Below, piece by piece: positions 50,995-54,311 of a stretch of 54,311 nucleotides of DNA. Under the pieces are notes generated by a model that saw only the letters and a list, made by a program, of their open reading frames with translations, was not told the DNA's origin and did no database searches. Source of the DNA: Paraburkholderia ribeironis (lineage in GTDB: Bacteria; Pseudomonadota; Gammaproteobacteria; Burkholderiales; Burkholderiaceae); NCBI RefSeq assembly GCF_900019265.1, contig NZ_CYGX02000054.1, positions 1-54,311 on the forward strand, in the 5' to 3' direction. Both the position numbers and the translations under genes were made by a program. Each line of letters begins with the position of its first letter. Within the stretch, counting starts at the first letter, position 1.

Positions 50995-52059
50995 ATGTCT
51001 GAGACTACCAAAGATATTCAGGTCATTATTCCCAGTGAAATTCAGGAAAGAATCAAGACGGAGGAGCTGAAGCTCACTGGCACACAGGTTAGAGATAGCC
51101 AAGGTCGCATCGTTCGCAATCTGAAATCGATAGACCTGTCCCCCGGTCAGTACTTCTCACCTAATCTGACCGTTCGGTTTGAAGGTTATACTTTCATTTC
51201 AGAATCGGTGATTTCGCGTCAGCTACAAAGGGAACTCGACGTCAACAGGAGGGAATTTTTGTCTGTCGCCTCCAAGATTGATCGGGTGTTGCAAGGGCAA
51301 ACGAACGACCTTGTCGCTTCAATTGCAATTTTTGACGCGCACTTTCAGAAGCTGTTAAGTCGTAGCTCTCTGATAGACAAGAATCAAGCCTATGCCTCAG
51401 GCGTCGAATCCGCAGCTTTGCTCGCCGCGCATCTGGGTAGTTACATTGACGACTACATCAACAGCACGACTGTTTTCCACCGAGATGTCGGCTTGAAGGG
51501 TGAAATTTATCAGAATTTTCTGAATCGAGGCCAATACAAACCTTACATAACACACAGCAGGTTCGAACCGTTTGATATACATCAGGCGAAGTTTTTCGCT
51601 TACTCTTTCCTTCAGATACTGAACAACATCAATATACTGTCGCTATGCTTCGACCGGAGAATCTTTGAGCGTTACTACGAAAATCTCGAAGGCTTGAAGC
51701 ACACACTTTTAAAACTGTTCCGCGTTTTAGTGCACGGAATCAGTGGAGAAGGCGACATTTATCAAATGTGCTACGCGCCGGAAGTGGGTGGTCAATCGCG
51801 CCGCCCTCCCAAAGACATATTGAGAATTATCAAGCATGACGGTAGCGCTACTATCGACGAGGTGATTGCACGCAATTATGGCGCGACCAACCCGCCGCTG
51901 CTTGACGAAAACCGCATTTCGTCGATTGATACTGTGATGGATCTGCTTGAGGAGATTGAGAACCTGAAGCTCAGGGCAGACCAATACGAAAACGTCGACC
52001 TATCAGAATTGAGCGACCTATCCGAGATACAGAATCTTCTGTTCACCGATTCGAAGTAG
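50995..52059 (+). CDS. Unknown 354-residue protein of the ubiquitin-like operon
   Basis: Start at 50995, two bases after the JAB stop; the frame upstream is spurious. No domain is recognised. It is rich in helix formers, with long amphipathic runs (SRQLQRELDVNRREFLSVAS, then KIDRVLQG; YSFLQILNNINILSLCFDRR) and an acidic C-terminal tail (LLEEIENLKLRADQYENVDL, then SELSDLSEI). It has few cysteines and no metal or nucleotide motif. Codon use is more AT-rich than in its neighbours. As the last gene of the cassette it is a candidate target, adaptor or effector of conjugation. Confidence 0.78.
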   Translation: MSETTKDIQVIIPSEIQERIKTEELKLTGTQVRDSQGRIVRNLKSIDLSPGQYFSPNLTVRFEGYTFISESVISRQLQRELDVNRREFLSVASKIDRVLQGQTNDLVASIAIFDAHFQKLLSRSSLIDKNQAYASGVESAALLAAHLGSYIDDYINSTTVFHRDVGLKGEIYQNFLNRGQYKPYITHSRFEPFDIHQAKFFAYSFLQILNNINILSLCFDRRIFERYYENLEGLKHTLLKLFRVLVHGISGEGDIYQMCYAPEVGGQSRRPPKDILRIIKHDGSATIDEVIARNYGATNPPLLDENRISSIDTVMDLLEEIENLKLRADQYENVDLSELSDLSEIQNLLFTDSK

Positions 52060-52230
52060 GCGCACATGGGTTCAGCGGCCTTCCCGCTTCCTCCTTTCAA
52101 AACACGTTTCTGATTAGCGAAGCAGGCACCATACACGGGCAAGCGTGCTCACGACGTAGGACCGAACGTACATGCGGCACCCAAATATCGGCGTCGGGCG
52201 ACTCCAGACAGACTTTTCCCGCGCCGGCAT
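52060..52230. other. Spacer between the ubiquitin-like operon and the transposase remnant
   Basis: About 170 bases holding no supported gene. A minus-strand frame here (MNAGAGKVCLESPDADIWVP) is open but lacks any recognisable family and runs into the transposase remnant. Confidence 0.45.
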
Positions 52231-52825
52231 TCATATCTGTTCGCGGACCAGCCACGTCTCGACCGTCTGATCCAGCACGACCTCGGCGTATTGACGACGC
52301 GACCAGCACAACGTCATCACGAAGAACCATGTCTTGAGCAGCCCCCCGGACTCGTGCGTGAGCACGGGACCGGCGCCGAAGTCGACCTGTGCAGCCTCGG
52401 CCGCTGCCAACTCCGGGATCGTCGTCGCTCTCGCACCGCGCTCGGCCTTCAGGTGCAGCAGGAAGCGCCGCACTTGCCGAATAGCTGCCCGAGTAGCCGT
52501 GATTGTGCTAAAGCGCGTTGAAGATCGTCGTGCCCTGCACGTCGACGTCATACCAACCGCGCACCAAATCGCGAAACGGTTCAATCGTGGAGACGCAGCT
52601 ACGCGGCAGCTTCGGATTGCGTCCGAAAATCGCTGCCAGTTCGGCGTCGTCCGGCAAGGGCTGACCGGGATCGAGGCAGCCCCGAGCGAGCGCGACCTGC
52701 CTGACCGCCTTCAGCATCCTACGCCCCATCAGGCGTGCGCTGGCAATTTCGCGGTCAGAATCTCCCTGACGCATGTGCTCCAGGTCCTGTCGATACTCAA
52801 ACACTTCGAACCTCCTTCGACTCAT
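52231..52825 (-). pseudogene. IS21-family transposase (IstA) remnant
   Basis: Minus-strand frames give MSRRRFEVFEYRQDLEHMRQ, then GRNPKLPRSCVSTIEPFRDL (first frame), and VRRFLLHLKAERGARATTIP, AAQVDFGAGPVLTHESGGLL (second frame), a pattern of IS21 IstA. An in-frame stop (TAG after IFNAL) and an extra A around 52480 break the gene. The C-terminal half and the whole istB partner are missing. The element is therefore dead and marks the right flank of the island. Confidence 0.78.
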
Positions 52826-53203
52826 CGGCCCTCCGGGCAAAAAGCCTGAAGGTACCAGGTTGCGGAAATTCGAAATGCGTTTCGGGCTGCCGCCCGACAG
52901 AACACTGAGCCTGCTACGTGGCTCGATTAACCCGATCCCAGAACGGCTCGAATATGCCGGTCAGTGACACACGGTGAGTACACTCCGCGACCGACACCGC
53001 AAGCTAAAAATCTAGATACGGATGTGACTTCGACACGGTCGCCATTTTAGATACGGATGTGGCCTAGGCACGATCGCTATATGGGAAGTGACGTTCGGGA
53101 TTGGAAACTCCGCCCGAAGCGTCACGCGAGGGCATCCGGATGCCCAACGGAACGACCTATTCCCAACCGACGGTTGGCAGCGCACTCAAAGGAATTCATT
53201 CAA
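52826..53203. other. Gene-poor stretch with IS end repeats
   Basis: About 380 bases. Two imperfect direct repeats at 53013 and 53048 (listed) resemble the end repeats of IS21-type elements. The rest contains no supported gene. AAAGGAA at about 53188-53194 is the ribosome binding site of the next CDS. Confidence 0.55.
53013..53078. repeat. Two direct repeats, probable IS21-type end
   Basis: TAGATACGGATGTG occurs at 53013-53026 and 53048-53061, and the following 17 bases match partly (ACTTCGACACGGTCGCC against GCCTAGGCACGATCGCT). IS21 elements carry such multiple repeats at their ends as transposase-binding sites. Their position about 190 bases from the IstA start fits the upstream end of that element. 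Confidence 0.6.
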
Positions 53204-53830
53204 ATGCAGGATATCGACTACACCCTGATAGCACTCGGCGGCCTTCATCTGCCGCGCGAGCTAAAACTTGAAAAGGGCCTGGCCGACAACGTCCCCATCC
53301 TTACATGCCCACTGGAGTTGCCGGACCTGGTAGCCATCCGGAGTCAAGGGCCCGGCACCTGTTTCGGCTACGGCAGCATGCAGGTTGATGACGCACGCAT
53401 TCTGACTTTTCGACTGCAGCTCGGAGGGGTACAGATTTATTGGCTTGCTGACCTGACCGACGCTGAGGTCTGGACAGCCATGGACCTGTGGCAGAAGCAG
53501 CAATTCGTGCCCTTTGCATTTCAGGTGGAAAAACGTCTCACCATATGCTGCAAGGCTGAAATCGGCTCGAAAGCGCCAATCATCGGACAGTTCCGCAATC
53601 AGATATGCGCCGATGCCCCGGCCGAAATGTGGGACATCCTGACCGACACGGCAGCGAGCGGCTGGGTGCATCAGCAGGCCAGCACCGACATTCCAGGTGT
53701 CCCGCTGGAGCACGTTCTTGTCAACGTGCTTGTTACGAAGCGATACGAGGCTCTTGTGAAGGGGAAAACATTCGCACATGAGCCGACAGTCGCAACTGCG
53801 GGCAGCGGCGGGGCGAGCAACATCCACTGA
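53204..53830 (+). CDS. Unknown protein, 208 residues
   Basis: The start at 53204 (MQDIDYTLIALGGLHLPREL) is chosen for the AAAGGAA about 10 bases upstream; the frame is open from 53057. No family is recognised. It has beta-strand-like stretches (ILTFRLQLGGVQIYWLADLT) and a Gly/Ser-rich end. No membrane segment or metal motif is visible. It is flanked by IS remnants and followed by a strong terminator, so it is a single transcriptional unit. Confidence 0.62.
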   Translation: MQDIDYTLIALGGLHLPRELKLEKGLADNVPILTCPLELPDLVAIRSQGPGTCFGYGSMQVDDARILTFRLQLGGVQIYWLADLTDAEVWTAMDLWQKQQFVPFAFQVEKRLTICCKAEIGSKAPIIGQFRNQICADAPAEMWDILTDTAASGWVHQQASTDIPGVPLEHVLVNVLVTKRYEALVKGKTFAHEPTVATAGSGGASNIH

Positions 53831-53872
53831 TTGTGGGCACCTTACCGTTCCGACTCGCCTGAGCTGATTACC

Positions 53873-53902
53873 AAGGCACGACCCATCGGGTCGTGCCTTT
53901 TT
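53873..53902. terminator. Strong bidirectional terminator
   Basis: A perfect 12-base stem AAGGCACGACCC (53873-53884), loop ATC, GGGTCGTGCCTT (53888-53899), with T residues at 53898-53902 on the plus side and an A run on the other. It lies 43 bases after the stop of the 208-residue gene. Confidence 0.85.
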
Positions 53903-54035
53903 CTTCCGTGACCAGGTAGGAAAAAGCGGCCACGAACTCGTCGTGAGGCTTCCTGCGCCCGCCCGTCGATGCACACATTGATTCCGCACCGGACAAACCT
54001 CCCGGTCGGCACCAGCCTCGTGGCAGGAAGCAGCC
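53903..54035. other. Sequence between the terminator and the TnpB remnant
   Basis: No gene is supported. Minus-strand frames continue from the transposase remnant but lose any likeness to TnpB, suggesting a junction at about 54036. Confidence 0.4.
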
Positions 54036-54291
54036 CGTTTGCGCTTGAGCCGGAGAAATCCGGCGCGGCGCGCGAAGAAAATCCGGTAGGCGTGGTCGAG
54101 ATGCCGCAGTGCCTGCCGCAAGGCGACACTTCGTTGAGCCAGTCTGTGGTGCATTTCAGTCGCGTCAGCTCGGCCAAGTCTGAGTCCTCCGCGAAGCTGC
54201 TGCGCAAGCCATCGCTGAAACGCGCCTGACGTCGCGCGAGCATATGGTTGTAGACGAAGCGCGTGCAGCCGAAGTGTTTCGCCAGCAACTG
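54036..54291 (-). pseudogene. TnpB/OrfB (IS200/IS605-type) transposase remnant
   Basis: Two minus-strand frames match the N-terminal part of TnpB: QLLAKHFGCTRFVYNHMLAR and LAELTRLKCTTDWLNEVS, then, after a one-base shift near 54132, VALRQALRHLDHAYRIFFAR. A stop (TAG) stands two codons before QLL, so the N-terminus is lost. The catalytic C-terminal part is absent, because the likeness ends at about 54036. Confidence 0.75.
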
Positions 54292-54311
54292 CCCCTTCTA
54301 TGAGCAAGAAT

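Noticed and set aside
53261..54307. A 348-residue minus-strand frame
   Set aside because: Only the first part (54036 and above) resembles TnpB. The rest runs antisense to the 208-residue gene and through a terminator.

Overview
The window reads as chromosomal DNA of a high-GC betaproteobacterium of the Burkholderia/Paraburkholderia type. The evidence is the uniformly GC-rich codon use in the first two thirds, the AGGAG-type ribosome binding sites, and the gene families present: a cyanide-insensitive bd-type oxidase with an FNR/ANR box, uronate dehydrogenase next to a hexuronate-type transporter, an OprB porin, a GMC oxidoreductase fused to a hydrolase, and a DyP peroxidase with an FbpABC-type transporter. 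No rRNA, tRNA or CRISPR array was recognised.

Positions 1-36400 are ordinary core or metabolic chromosome. In order they hold: uronate dehydrogenase and an MFS acid transporter (minus); an alpha/beta hydrolase; a four-gene catabolic set of CaiB-type CoA-transferase, CitMHS transporter, acyl-CoA dehydrogenase and IclR regulator (minus); the cioAB oxidase operon with a DUF2474-like small subunit; a LuxR-type response regulator convergent with a hybrid histidine kinase; a sigma-like protein; a 1136-residue GMC-oxidoreductase/hydrolase fusion; a HisJQMP-type amino-acid ABC operon ending in an AstE/aspartoacylase-like amidohydrolase and preceded by four HutC-type operator candidates; an ICMT-like methyltransferase; arylamine N-acetyltransferase; a DUF2501-like protein; an OprB porin; an NHL-like secreted protein; a Tat-exported DyP peroxidase; an iron-type ABC transporter; and a LysR regulator.

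Positions about 36400-54311 are an accessory island. It begins with a 590-base gene-poor stretch holding six copies of a short repeat, and it ends in decayed IS21-like and TnpB-like transposase genes. Three gene groups occupy it. (a) A HipA_2-type kinase group with a 60-residue companion and two unknown proteins. (b) A minus-strand operon of VWA protein, PP2C phosphatase and kinase-HhH protein (the TerY-P triad architecture), translationally coupled, followed by a secreted Cys-rich repeat protein, two zinc-ribbon membrane proteins and another exported protein; an exported proline-rich protein is divergent from it. (c) A plus-strand, tightly overlapping operon encoding a membrane-anchored zinc-ribbon/OB-like protein, a J-domain protein, an E1-like ThiF enzyme, a beta-grasp ubiquitin-like protein, an E2 ubiquitin-conjugating-like enzyme with a C-terminal zinc ribbon, a JAB/MPN isopeptidase and a 354-residue unknown protein. 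Between (b) and (c) lie remnants of an AraC regulator and of the Wadjet nuclease subunit JetD.

The most interesting part is therefore a complete bacterial ubiquitin-like conjugation cassette beside a kinase-phosphatase-VWA signalling triad, within a defence-island-like setting. A phospho-signalling module and a protein-conjugation module of this kind could form one stress- or phage-response system. That link rests on gene neighbourhood only.
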